A stretch of DNA of 64,000 nucleotides from Sycon ciliatum (Eukaryota; Porifera; Calcarea; Leucosolenida; Sycettidae): contig NC_088655.1 of the NCBI RefSeq assembly GCF_964019385.1, positions 22,587,627 to 22,651,626 of the forward strand. The letters run 5' to 3'. Made by a program: the position numbers and the translations under genes. Shown one piece after another: positions 11,060-45,850 of the stretch (position 1 is the stretch's first letter; the number at the start of each line of letters is the position of its first letter). A model generated the notes under the pieces. It made no database searches and was not told where the DNA came from. It saw only the letters and a program-made list of their open reading frames with translations.

Positions 11060-11575
11060 AAATAGTGGTAGCGATGATTGTTTGCAAAGAGTTTGCTCCC
11101 CACACTGGAGCTGGCGCTATTCCGCGTCTTCTGTTCTTACCGTCCACGAGCGATACTGACTCACGCTGCCATCTGGTAATCAAGAGGTGTTTGTCGCGCT
11201 GGAAGCGGACCGTTTCTGTAAATTTGTCTACCTGGTGAAGTTTGGGCCTGGAGAGCACTATATAACTGATGCTTGCACAATTTCGGTCAGACTACTCAAG
11301 CTCAACTGATGAGGGGGGAATTCCCCCAAACACTTTGTATTGAGCAGGTAGCGGTGCTTTCTTTCAGGTCTACCGAGCCGAAGGTTCGATGGACTTCGCA
11401 TGTGCTGAGCACACGAGAAGTCCATTGAACCTGCAAGGAAGCACCACTCCCTGCTGCTGGGAGTGGTGCTTTCTTGCAGTTTTGCCGAGTCGAAGGTTCG
11501 AGGCACTTCTCGTGTGCTCTGGATGACAGTCTTGAGCCAGTCAAGTGAAGCGTCAAGTCGGTGGAAAATTGCGAG
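11060..11575 (+). mobile_element. Rearranged hammerhead retroelement copy 2
   Basis: The block begins with an inverted piece of the element's 3' end (GTTTGCTCCCCACAC, about 11090) and then runs forward through TATATAAC, the ribozyme region and the 3' part. The 3' segment is itself partly duplicated as an inverted repeat around 11400-11480 (AGCACCACTCCCTGC and complement). It is clearly more diverged than the copies at 2108 and 54010. Confidence 0.7.
11292..11354 (+). ncRNA. Decayed hammerhead ribozyme, copy 2
   Basis: GCTCAA, CTGATGA, a GC-rich stem II and the closing TTGAGC are kept, but GAAA is replaced by CAAA: the invariant G12 is C. Outer stem I is also damaged (TAGCGG instead of GAGTGG). 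It should not cleave. Confidence 0.7.
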
Positions 11576-11819
11576 CTCCAGTTTTATTTATTTGTTTTGT
11601 CGTTTGTTTTTTTCTAAATTCGTACATTACACGGGTACTTGGGCCCAAAGAGAAAAAAGGCGAATAGAGAAATAATGGTGCAAAGGAGGAAAAAGAAATA
11701 ATATGACAGGATAACAGAAGAAAATCACAAAGCAAAATGGCCCAGGCTCCAGAAGCGCTAACGAAGCGACAGAAACTGTGGGAGCTGCGATAATTCACAT
11801 GTCCAGGAAATAAGGCAGT

Positions 11820-12243
<424 letters not shown>

Positions 12244-12338
12244 TTATCATGCACGCTTCACATTCTCATTATTATATTTCTCGTATAATTTTGCATGCTT
12301 CACACTCTTATGTAATATTTCCTTCCTCTCTTCGTCAG

Positions 12339-12370
12339 GTTGTGAGGGTTTGGACAATCCACTTGTCCAG
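12339..12370 (+). CDS. Orphan exon-like copy of the LRR-gene leader segment
   Basis: A pyrimidine tract and CAG acceptor, 32 nt reading CEGLDNPLVQ, then a strong donor GTGAGTAAG. The upstream sequence resembles the region before CEGLDQ at 3347 and before SQGLDQ at 47998. The splice phase is the same in all three (two nucleotides completing a codon, ending in phase 0). Probably a decayed third paralogue; I found no LRRNT exon after it. Confidence 0.4.
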
Positions 12371-12379
12371 GTGAGTAAG

Positions 12380-13010
12380 CAGCAATGCCTCTTCATTCAG
12401 TCTGGCAAAGTATAATAACATAATTACACCAACCAACCCAACTGGTCACTTATGTACACACATATTCACTTGCCATAAGGAAAGACAGCAGCCGCAGCAG
12501 CAACACCAGCAGCACTCCAACGCACCAGTGTGGAGAGCAAACAGTTTCCTATGCCAAGGCATCTAACATAATTATTGCATTGAATTTCTATAAGTGCATT
12601 GAGTAGTCCAGCTTCTTCTATTCCAGGACATCTAACAAGCTTCAGCGCGTTCGTCCCATCATGCCCGCATCCAACACACATTATTTTGCAGTCGTTGTTT
12701 GTAGCAGTTCACATTGCACGGGAGCCAGATGGGTGTAGGTTCGTCGATCGTGAGTTCAGTCTACCAGCAAACCGAACTCTGTTCCTACGCGTACGTCTAG
12801 CCTAGCGCGTACGCGCGCAAAGATGAATAGCATGAATGAGAACGATACGACACATGGATCCTATGAGGCATGCAATGTATACAACAACACTCATCCGTAC
12901 ATCTAGTTTGATCACTGCTAGCCATGAAGTTTCCGCATCATACTAATCTCACTATAATTATTATCTCTTATTGGCCACAGGCCATCGTGAGAATAAAGAT
13001 TTGAAACACC
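12380..13010. other. No gene recognised
   Basis: Contains a CAG-rich patch near 12490-12530 and otherwise unremarkable sequence. Confidence 0.4.
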
Positions 13011-13191
13011 TTTAATAATAGCTATGAAAAGTATGAATGCCGCAGACATCACCACGCAACATGACAATTTGTTCAAGGTTTGGTTTTGTGTGAAAATCGA
13101 TTTTGGAAACACACAAAACCAAACCTTGAACAAATTGTCATGTTTCGTGGTGATGTCTGCGGCATTCATACTTTTCATAGCTATTATTAAA
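13011..13191. repeat. Near-perfect 82-bp inverted repeat with 17-nt loop
   Basis: Arms 13011-13092 and 13110-13191 are complementary with about one mismatch; the loop is AAAATCGATTTTGGAAA. The arm sequence (GCCGCAGACATCACCACG) is the same repeat as at about 53200-53280 and 53690-53765, so this is a fold-back copy of the Penelope-associated element end. Confidence 0.9.
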
Positions 13192-13337
13192 CTTTTATCT
13201 CCACGTAGATTAATTAAACACCTTTAACCTTCTCATAAACGTATCTCTTATTGGCGATGGTGGGATCGTGAGAACAAAGAATTCAAAATAGCTGACTACG
13301 GACTTGTCACAGACATTACTTGAGAAGGCCCTCTATT

Positions 13338-13580
13338 ACAAGTCCTCGAAATGTGAATTTGGCCCACATGCAGTCCGGTACCAAGCCCGCCACATTTATG
13401 GGTTCTATGTAGCACCAGACCCGAAGAAATTCGAAGTGGCGAGATCCGGGTCACCTCCTACATCATTTTAATTAAGCAGGATAGACAATTTGTTTGGCTT
13501 TGCCAATTACTTCAGAAGATTCTTTGATCAGTACTGGTTCGTTTCAGCACCTCTTGAGGTTGAGGAAATAACTGGGTGGC
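13338..13580 (+). pseudogene. Ty3/gypsy reverse transcriptase relic
   Basis: One frame gives KSSKCEFGPHAVRYQARHIY then VAPDPKKFEV, the KCEF...YLGH...PDP.K region of Ty3/gypsy pol. After a frameshift comes GFANYFRRFFDQYWFVSAPL, equivalent to the family's FLG..NYYRRFI....APL motif. Stops and frameshifts are present, and no LTRs, protease or integrase are visible nearby. The LTR class is clear; the lineage is not. Confidence 0.75.
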
Positions 13581-14089
13581 AGCGAAGAGTGTGAGACAAT
13601 GTCAAACTAAGCGCCTAACGCCCGCTGGAGCCATTATGTGGAAGAGATTGCCGTCAGAATCAAAAGGTTCAAATAGGTATTTGGATAAAATTTTCTATTG
13701 TCCGCAAGCTCCAATGCAGCCACTTACACATAACTTCACTTCCCACCTCCAAACTCCAAAAACCGTCTCTTTACTGCGATTCAAATTCCAATGTCCGTTA
13801 CAAAAACAAGGCAACCTGTTCACACATTGACACTGCCAGTTCATTGCTGCCAATTGTTTTTGGTTACTTCATTTTGTTGCCATTTCTTCTTGGTTCTTAG
13901 TTCTGTTTTACCCTTTATAATCTGATGCATCGCATGCCTTGGGTGTCTTTCTCTTGCAACTACTTCAGTATCTTGGAACTAAGTTGGAGCTGTTACAACC
14001 CTTCCAGGACGCTGTTTAACTGTGGTTACCTATCAAAAAGAATTATAGATATGCTTTCTGAGGAGCCAAAGCATGGAGAGTGGACAGCG

Positions 14090-15000
14090 TCACGGCAGGT
14101 GGCTCGCCATCTCTCTCGATCCTGGACGATGGTACCAAGCTGATCCCGACGACCGCCAACACTTGAACAGCCACCAAGTCGCATTTCGCAAAGTCCTTCC
14201 AACGCTTACGGGGTGCATGCTACCAACGCTTGGATGGTAACGCACCGTACAGCAGCTGGGCAGGGATACGATCTGGCATGTGGGATACGTCACCAAGCAA
14301 TCGAAGTTGGCCGACTCTGAATTTATCCGCGACGTCCTCCAGATCGCTCCACATCCTACGAAACTGGAGAGAGGAAATGTGCTCCTCTACCTGCCGGCCA
14401 CGATTCAACTTCAGGATGGAACCTGTACACTGTATATGAAAGGAGTCCAGGCCCCTGACGTCGCGCTGCCTGACACTCCAACTCTCCGATTCATAAAATA
14501 AGGACTGCCACGACAGTCACTCTGTACACAATGCGTTTTAATGGCGATGCGGAAATCGTCATTGTGGAACACCGACCCCCACTGCGTACAGAATGCACCC
14601 GATGCAGCAGCGACTCGTCGAGACACATCAAATGAGCTCCTAGCGTATGGCGTCACATGGCAACAGATGTGGCGGAATGCCCCCAAGAGCTCCACAACAC
14701 CATCCAAAGTTGTCTGATCGGCATCCGCATTACCAGCCCCAGCCGCTATGATTTTTTGTAATTTGCAAACCGAACGGACTGAACATTTCCAATGACAAGG
14801 AATTTGCGCTGGGACAAGTCGACAAGGACGCCACATGCACATAGCTACATCCCTGAATGAGGATAGGGTACTCTCATGCAGAGATTAAATAAAACGGGGG
14901 CCATAGTGCAACCCTGCCGCAAGCCATTCTCAACACTGATCGGCGCGAGCAGGTCTCCAGCCACACGGTTACTGGCAGTCATATTGCTTTGGAAGGAACA
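14090..15000 (-). pseudogene. Non-LTR retrotransposon relic A
   Basis: Minus-strand frames give an RT motif ENGLRQGCTMAPVLFNLC (about 14890-14945), then decayed sequence. From about 14480 it reads ESESWSVRQRDVRGLDSFHI and PDRIPAQLLYGALPSKRW, collinear with LLYGAENWTPRQWDLQRLES and DDRIPRQLLFGALPSKRP in the better copy at 37201-37810. Several frameshifts and stops break it, and it lies beside a (CA)n array. Confidence 0.7.
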
Positions 15001-15004
15001 GATG

Positions 15005-15030
15005 ACAGACACACGCACACATACACACAT

Positions 15031-15071
<41 letters not shown>

Positions 15072-15115
15072 TGTACGCACACACACGCGCACACACACAC
15101 ACATATACACACATG

Positions 15116-15157
<42 letters not shown>

Positions 15158-15240
15158 TGCACGCGCGCACACACACACACGTACAAACATGCAGATACAC
15201 ATACACGCACACACACACACACACGCACATGCACACACAA
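15005..15240. repeat. (CA)n-rich microsatellite
   Basis: CA dinucleotides with TACA and CGCA variants. Long open frames here on both strands are artefacts of the repeat. Confidence 0.95.
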
Positions 15241-15860
15241 TTCAGGCATTGTATGGGCACCATTGATGTGTATTCACATTAGAGAACAGGGATGGAGCCT
15301 GGCAATGCTGACTAGTGAATAGTAGTAAAGAGCTGTGAGTGCTCAGATAAATATGCAATGACATGTAGCGAGTAGTAAGTCTCCACATAAAAAATACGTA
15401 GTTGCAAACTTTTAAAATTTTTTACATATCGATGTTGATTTGAAGTGTTGATTTGAAGTGAGAATTGCAGCAAGGAAATGCTACCAAGTGTATAAATAGG
15501 AAATCCATCAGTAATCCGATCCGTGATACGATAGTGACGAAAAAATTACCAGATTTTTAAAGAAGAATGTGTTGAGTCAGCAGATCGCAAAGCATAAAAG
15601 TGAAATATTATGTATTAGCTGACTGTGATGCCCTGCTTACACCGGAGTTCCCAAGGGCAGGTGGCGAAAGAAATGCGCTGAACAGCTTTGGCAAAAAACA
15701 CCGAGCTGGACCATATTATTCAAAGTAAATTATCTCCTTATTGTAAAGAATGCCGTTGTTGTTTCCAAGGAGACTGCTGAGTGAGTACTGCTAAAGTGAG
15801 TACTGCTTGTAGCCCAAGCACTAGGTCATTCATTCCCAAAAGCATGTACACGATAATAAA
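15241..15860. other. 3' flank of the MAM receptor gene
   Basis: On the minus strand this follows the TAA of the last exon. AT-rich sequence with ACAATAAGG and GAATAATAT near 15720-15750 could hold a polyadenylation signal, but no canonical AATAAA is obvious. Confidence 0.35.
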
Positions 15861-38525
<22,665 letters not shown>

Positions 38526-39264
38526 CTGGAAAAAAACGTGTTAGTGCACAACATACAGAAATCTTAGTTGGAAGTGTTGTGACACATGCGGACACGAGAA
38601 CATTGAGCGACGTGCAACACGTTAGGGCAGATGAAGCAGGGAAGGGTGATGACATCATGGTGGCGTATACACCACTTCTTATTCTCGATTAGAGGATAGA
38701 ATCTGACGAAGGCAATACATTTGGTCGGAGCGGGTGGACATTGTTTAATTAATTAAGGCGTCGATAATCGCCGATTTCACTCCCCAGTTGTGTGGACAAG
38801 TGAAACAAAGCAGCTCAACCTCGATGACGACTACAGATTTCTTCAATGGGCATCACTGCTCACAATACAGACACCACTGTATGCCCAACCTCCACCTCCA
38901 ATGCCGCTACCACAACCACCCACCACCACCATACTAGTGCAGTCAACTTGGCGACTAACGGCCGGATTTCAATGCCCAGAGCAAAGCCCCATGTAATTGG
39001 GTACATGTATCACCACAGCAACGCCACAACAACTACAAATGTTGTTGTATGAAAGTGCCAAAGACCCCCTAGCGACTACAACCTAAGGATAGACTCTGCA
39101 TGGAAGACAATAATATTGTAGGGTGGATGCGGCTGGCAAGCATGCCATTTTACATAGGCGATCGGAGAAGATCGCAAATTCTGTCTGTGATGATCAGATT
39201 GGCCCGCAGACTGCCCTCTGCCACAGTGTCTTTCAGTGAGATGAGCCACTGGCCACCATTCATA

Positions 39265-39598
39265 GGGCTTGAAAGTGATGACGTCAAAAACGGCCAGGGA
39301 GTACTAAGTTGACATCAGATTTCTATTTTGGATCCACTAAGGTGTGACTTTGCTATTGCCTCAGTGTGTGGGTGCATAGCAACCCACTCATGTCGCATGC
39401 AGGGGTGACTTTTACTTCGCCACCAGTTGTAACCCCGCCCCCATTAGCCAAATCAGTCAGTTTCACTGGTTACATCACCTTGCTGTGAGTAAGACGGCTT
39501 GAAATGTGCTTGGATCCATACAAAAACTGGATCCAAATGGATCCAATTTTTGAATTTTTGCAATTGTTGCTATGCTGTGACGTAGCACTTTCAAGCCC
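39265..39598. mobile_element. TA-flanked MITE
   Basis: Termini GGGCTTGAAAGTGATGACGTC and GACGTAGCACTTTCAAGCCC (near-inverse) with TA at 39263-39264 and 39599-39600; 334 bp, with GGATCCA-rich interior. Confidence 0.75.
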
Positions 39599-41706
39599 TA
39601 TTGGGACTGTCCATCACAATAAAAAAATGGGTTATCTGCAAAAAAATGTCTTATGATATTAGGACTACGACACATGGCGGATTGAATTTCAATGCCCTGA
39701 TGGAGTCCCTACACATACTGGAGCGTAGGTGTACATGAACTAGAATAGTCATCTTTTCGCAGGCATCAACGCACCGTACATCACGGTGCTGCGCACGGCA
39801 ACATATCGGTTTGTACACACTGCTACTCATTCTGACGCTAAAGTCTCCGGCAAAACTGCTGCAAATCAGTCGGCGCAATGCATTGCCGCCGAACCTTACC
39901 AGCTAAGTGCAGATGAAGTACAAGCAGAGCGCCGATGAGTTTATGAAGCATCCTCGCTGCGCCCGCTTACGGGCAGATACAGCAGCCAGTCGCGTTCTGC
40001 AAACACGTTCACGTAGACGTTTGATCATGAACGCTGGCACCGCACTTCTCCTATCTTTGAACTCCGCGGTTCTGCCGAGGTTCCTCCGACATAGGCGACC
40101 GTTCCAGTCCGGCTCTTGTCTACAACCTAGTCATTGCGATCCGAATTATCTGGAATACAGGCTGTATTTACTGCTTGAAGATGTTCTGCCTCAGACTCAA
40201 TGCAGCGCTGAACAATCTTCTGGAAAATGATTCGATTGAGGATGAAATGATTTATTTGATATGCATCTTGCATATTGCATTGGCTCTTACCATGTACCAT
40301 ATGGCGGAGGCGGATCGAATGGGATGCTCACGATCTTTTGCTGACTAGGGTAGAGTTGACAGCACAGCTTGGAACCTGTGCGTTTTCAATTTGGATTTGC
40401 AATGAAGATCTGAAGGAAACAGGTTTCTCGACTGCAAACTTTACAATTCGTATTTACTGAACTACTACTAAGTCTTCTTTATTACTAGTAAGTAGTATGT
40501 TCGAGAAATCCTGGTCAGATGCACACGCATCACTCTGGCGAGTCGGAGTCAAGAAGCTCACGTGTTTCGCAGCGAAGGTGTCCGTGACATGGTACGGAAG
40601 GTACCGCGAGAGTACGCAGTGCACAGTGCACGGTGGATGTCGCTCCTGTCACTTTTTTTGTCTTTGTCACCTGGTCACAGTTTGTGCCTTGCACCGTCTA
40701 GACGTCGACTCGTTGTCAAAACTTGGCATGGCATGTCATGATGAGCAAAGGTACCCAATTATGGTGGTGTAGATCTGCCATGCACTTGTACTAAGTCTAA
40801 GGAGCAAGTTTTAGCAAAATGCCTACAAAGTGCTCAAGGCACAGAGTGCAGAACGTTTCAAACGAAAGGAAAAGAGGCCCAGTTTGGGTTCGTACTACTG
40901 TCGTGGACATGGAATTGCGGTCGCACGTCTAGCGGCCCCAGCGCGCTGGGCCGCTGGCCATGCAGCCGCAGCCTGTATTATTATGCGCTGCTGCTGGTCG
41001 CATAGGCCTAAAGTATAGGATCAACATGATTGTGCACAGCATGCAACGACTTACGTTCTGTACGCGCTGAGGGCGCCGGCCCCGGTCAATCGACTGGATT
41101 ACCATGTCAGCGACAGTAGTACAGTGTATTACTATAACTAAATTTGTGTCCAGCTACTGCAATCATCAGACGACTGATGCTGAGACCTGAGACTAATCAT
41201 TATTATATAATTATTATAATGTGTGTGATCATGCGTGATACTTGGCGGAAAAGGCCGGTATACACGGACGGATGGTGCTTCGACTGGCTACGAACTTGCT
41301 GTACTATGCCACGCTATGTGAGAAATTTCGTATGTGCATTTGCTTTCGTGGCGGCATTGTGATATTAGTTCGCTTCTTTTGTTCATGCTCTTCGGGTTCT
41401 TGGCATTGTTGAGTTTGGCGAGCTTCTCGAATCTGCAGAGGTTGCACATTTTATTGTTGGAGTACGCCTCTGTTCTTCTGTGAATGCCTGCCACCGGACG
41501 GAAATATGGCTTCCGATTCCGCACCTGCTTTGATAATCTGTTGCTGTTCTGGTACCGTTCATGGCGGAAGCTCTGTGTGTGTGGCGGGTCTTGGAATGGA
41601 GATTTGAACTTGCATTATAATTATATGAAGATGTAGGAGTCATGGGTCTAAAGGCTGGGCTCATCTTTAATACTAGTACGGTATTTGGGGTCTACTACAT
41701 ATGTAT

Positions 41707-41832
41707 CTAATATAGACTGAGTACGAGGTCAATACAGGAAATAAAAGCGGAGTAAAAGACCGAGGCGAAGCCGAGGTCATTTACGAGGTCTTTTATTTCC
41801 AATACTGACCAAGTACGAAAGTCATTATTAGA
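41707..41832. repeat. Palindromic hairpin with shared CCGAGGCGAAGCCGAGG centre
   Basis: Outer arms CTAATATAGACTGAGTACG and the inverse ending CATTATTAG, inner arms GGAAATAAAAG and CTTTTATTTCC, and the same 17-bp centre as the hairpin at 7186-7298. Confidence 0.75.
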
Positions 41833-42066
41833 TTTATCACGACTAGCCAAAGCCTGTGTTCAATCGCTAAAAAGGAGTCAAATATAAGCGGTCAATATAG
41901 CCCTAAGAAGTGAAATATGCAGGAATATTTGACTGCTTAGGTATGGCAAAAATCTATGGGAGTCAATACTAAGGGAGTGATAAACCACTATAAACTCTAC
42001 TCGGCTCCAGCACCAAAATAACGTTTACATGTGCATTTAAAACTGTTCATCCTCCGCCTGTATCTT

Positions 42067-42104
42067 TGTGTGTGTGTGTGTGTGTGTATGTGTTTATGTG
42101 TGTT

Positions 42105-42141
<37 letters not shown>
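42067..42141. repeat. (TG)n microsatellite
   Basis: TG array with TATG interruptions. Confidence 0.95.
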
Positions 42142-42145
<4 letters not shown>

Positions 42146-42655
42146 CAACCTGTGGGAAGTCTACCGTCTTGCCAAAGCATTAAGTTAGACTAGTTTCGGC
42201 TCCACAATCCAGTGTGTCGTTACTACAATAGCTTTCATGGCTGAGGTGGTTGGTACGTCTGTTGACTCTGGGTTCCCAGTACTCAGTAGCGGAGGCTGGC
42301 TGGTAAAGTAATTCCAATTTCACTTCAAGGTACCAGTGCATCTAGTGTCTGCTTCTATCAAAGCAGCGTGCTGTCTATACTGGTTACCCCAGCAAGTGTA
42401 GGGTGTGCGTAGGTAACTGTCTTGGCCATTTTATGCCGATGTACTCCGTGTGGTGTAGTGGTGCATTAATGGTAGATTCACATGGCTTCGCCAGTTGTGT
42501 GGATTAGATAGTTATGTGGCGCAAGTCTTGATCTGTCTCATTCAGATCTTGTTTGCTATCGTTGCTATAAGAGAAAATATAAGGGTGCACATCCAGTGCA
42601 TTTGCAAATTTGCGTGCTTCTCTTGCGACATGCGTATACATGGTACATCGTACAT

Positions 42656-42702
<47 letters not shown>
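42656..42702. repeat. (TG)n microsatellite
   Basis: Pure TG array. Confidence 0.95.
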
Positions 42703-42703
<1 letters not shown>

Positions 42704-43392
42704 GTCTACAGAATATGATTAGCATATCGGGTTCTGACACAATGATCAGCTTCGTGACATCACCCTAATTTGAATCTTACCATGACGTTCTCCCGGTAAA
42801 CTAGAGCCATCAGTTGCCAGTTTGGTATCATTTTCGAATATGCTGGGTGCTGGGAACGGTTACTGTTAGATTTAGCGTAAACGGGTTAAACGCTAAACCT
42901 TGTATAATGTAGTATGGAATCATCAGCCACGTGACTTGGCTGATGCTGGCGACATGCGATTCCACTACAGTACGATCGTGTGCAGTGTTGCTGAATGACA
43001 TCCGACCGTGTCAACTTTTCGCTCTGCACACCTTGACATTCGCTAATACCACTGATGAATATAACATAAACATCGGTTTTGTAAAATTTTATGACTCCTT
43101 TGTTGTACGGTGGTGACGGCGGAATTTGTGCTTTTTATTGCGTAGACTCTGCTTTTGTACCGTGTCGAAATTACAGTCCAAAAAGCGCGGAAGCTCATGC
43201 AATTACTAGTCCAAAATAAACACTCATTTTCTGTACGAATATCTAACAAGTAAGAGCGATTCACCGATTCACCACTTCCGCTGCACAGCTCGCCGGACAT
43301 CCCATTACTTTGTAAGTTTGGAAGTACAGTGTACAAATGTTATTATTTACATTAGACTGTTTTTACAGCCATTTTATAACATAAGGTTGTAT

Positions 43393-44097
43393 TTTGAAAC
43401 ACGGATGTTGAGCCATACATAAAATTTAATGTAGAAAGGAAAAAGACATTATGGATACGAGTTAAGAGTAACTCTCCATCACTGTAACATGATACTTTAT
43501 ACAGTCAGAAAGTGCAATAACTAGGCACAAAACTGACAGAGTACTGATATATTCGACGTCCTAACACCTAGCTTCAACACATCTCCGTAGCGCTAACCGA
43601 CAGCCTTCCAACCGAAAGCCGAAAGCCAAACTTGCATGAGGAGTACTGTAGGAGTTTGGCTTTCGGCTTGTACAATTCGTTTTCGAAATGCTTCCCATTT
43701 CTTTACTTATCTTTGATAATTATGACCCACCCAAGTTGGGTGGTGTGCTGCTTTGCTGCTTCGAATTGTAGTTAGACCGCTTTGTCAAATATCGTACTGG
43801 TCTCATCATCGTCCAGTGACAATCGACATTCTTTGTTCCGTTGGGACTGTAGCTTTTGCTCGTTTTCGTCGCGCTTTCCTTCCCCTCTTTGGTCTTTCCG
43901 TAACCTTGAACCTTCCGGGTTGGAAGGCTGTCGGTTAGTGCTACGGAGATGTGTTGAAGCTAGGTGTCAGGACGTCGAATGTCTCATTACTCTGTCAGTT
44001 TTGTGCCTAGTTATTGCACTTTCTGACTGTATAAAGTATCATGTTACAGTGATGGAGAGTTACTCGGATCCATAATGTCTTTTTCCTTTCTACATTA
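43393..44097. mobile_element. MITE family P, copy split by a nested insertion
   Basis: Half-elements at 43393-43611 and 43925-44097 are inverted to each other. The intervening 43612-43924 has its own inverted ends (CCTTCCAACC and GGTTGGAAGG) and looks like a nested element. Confidence 0.6.
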
Positions 44098-44109
44098 GAC
44101 TGTTTAAAT

Positions 44110-44410
44110 GGTGGGAGGTGAGTAGATCAGACCCACCACCAAGTGGTCAAAGACCGAAATCCCATTAGCGGCATATATGTTACCCTCGTGCCAGGCCACG
44201 AGTTCCCAATTAACTGTGGGTCGCAGCACGGCTGGAAAAATTCCTGCCGCTTCCAAGCAGGACTTGAACCTGGTACCCTCTGTTTCTCAATCATGGTCTT
44301 AGACCATCCCACTACGCATCTGCGCCTTTGGTCCTAGAGGATGGTGGCGTTCCCACAGCGGATGCCGAAAACTTGGCTTCCAGCCGAGTCTCACGCGAAC
44401 CGTGAAATTT
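44110..44410 (-). mobile_element. tRNA-derived SINE (family D), fullest copy
   Basis: On the minus strand GCGTAGTGGGATGGTCTAAG resembles an A box and GGTTCAAGTCC is a perfect B box; the tail side lies toward 44110. Fragments at 26405 and 27127. Confidence 0.6.
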
Positions 44411-44593
44411 AATTTTTTTATATTTATTAGACTGTATTTACAGCCATTTTATGACATAAGACGGTATTCACAGCCATTAAAAAAATACTAATCCCTTGGC
44501 ACCGTGAATTGTATTCTGTTTGCCCGTAAAAGAGGCTTAGCAGGCATTCACTGTCCGCGAGCTACACGTGTGTGAGACATTGCAGACAAAGTA

Positions 44594-45079
44594 GGCCTTG
44601 ACAGATTATGCTAATATTTTCGTAAAATTATGCTTTTCGCATTGCTGAAAAAATTGCAGAATTATGCTATTTTAATGCTAAAAGTTATCATATTATCCCG
44701 CATTATGCTCACATATTCTGCTATTGTATATGATGGTTCTGTTCAAAATAACAGGTGAATTTGTTTGTAGAGGGCGTTGTACTGTAGTAGCAAAAGTTCA
44801 ACGGGGTCAACGCACCGTCCGACCTAGCTACGACCGTCACCCTGCTCACTGATTGTAGTGGACTGGACATGTTATCAAGGGAGTCGTAAACCTACGCCTT
44901 CCTGGTGCATCTACTTGTACTTGTACTTGTAGAACATGTACAACTGTATGGAATTTGATGCGAACAGGCGGATTATTCCAATTTATGCGATTCGTATGTA
45001 ATTTGCGTCGAATTATGCGATTAATCGATTTTGGTAGGAAATATGCGAAAAAAGTATGCTAGCATAATCTGTCAAGGCC
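44594..45079. mobile_element. TA-flanked MITE with perfect 20-bp inverted ends
   Basis: GGCCTTGACAGATTATGCTA and its exact complement TAGCATAATCTGTCAAGGCC, with TA at 44592-44593 and 45080-45081. AT-rich, non-coding, 486 bp. Confidence 0.85.
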
Positions 45080-45594
45080 TAAGACAAAGTACGACCAGAC
45101 TTCTTCTGTTCTCTGCCGTCAGTAAAGCACAACGGGCTAGTTACGAACAGTTGCAGCTTCTCTCTGAATAGAAAATACACGTTATGTTCGGTGTAAGTTT
45201 AATAAGTTAAACTTGGGTAATTTGGGTAGGGAGACCAGGTACGCTGGTTGATTAAACCAGAAGTATTATCTGAATGACTTCCTGAATGATCACCTGACTG
45301 ATCACATGTACACCTTAATGGCAATGGCGTATGTACTATAAAGTGCAAGGAACGCCGGTCATTTGATGCTACATTACACCTGAAACTGGGCAGGTCCCTG
45401 ACACCGATTATTTACCTAACCTAAAATTACATCTTATGCGGCCGAATGTATTCTGTTGTGTGTTCTTACATTAAAGTGTCCCGCACACTCACCACTTCAC
45501 GGTGTAAATATAGTGTCTATAAATACGGTGACGTGCTGGCCGTTGCCGAAACTGGGCTTGAGTATAGGCAAGGTTGAACTACATTGTGGATGCA

Positions 45595-45850
45595 GGTCAT
45601 TAAAATGCGAGTACATGCACTGTTGCGTGGCACGAGTGCCATCCAGAGCAAACTAGAACGACATTGTACAACTGTTCTAGGCTTAAACCCGGAAGGATCT
45701 CTTATGAACTGCATTGTACATGTACATGTAGGTGATTCAATTGGCAGTACATTCACTTGTGCGTCGCACGAACGGCATCCAAAATAAGCCAGAACTGCCC
45801 GCATTGTACCACTGTTCTAGGCTTAAACCCGGAAAGATCTCGCCTCCCAG
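45595..45850 (-). repeat. Two tandem copies of the 10340-10460 repeat
   Basis: GGCTTAAACCCGGAAGGATC and GGCTTAAACCCGGAAAGATC mark the two units; both contain a GTGCG(A/T)CGCAC-like segment and are inverted relative to 10340. Confidence 0.65.

Noticed and set aside
12466-12681. Minus-strand frame with LRR-like text (ALKLVRCPGIEEAGLL)
   Set aside because: A single loose match without splice context or paralogue, next to a CAG-rich patch.
14845-15322. Cys/Val- and His/Thr-rich open frames (also at 17.6, 21.1, 29.7, 30.3 and 37.1 kb)
   Set aside because: Products of CA/TG and ACGC microsatellites, open in several frames on both strands.
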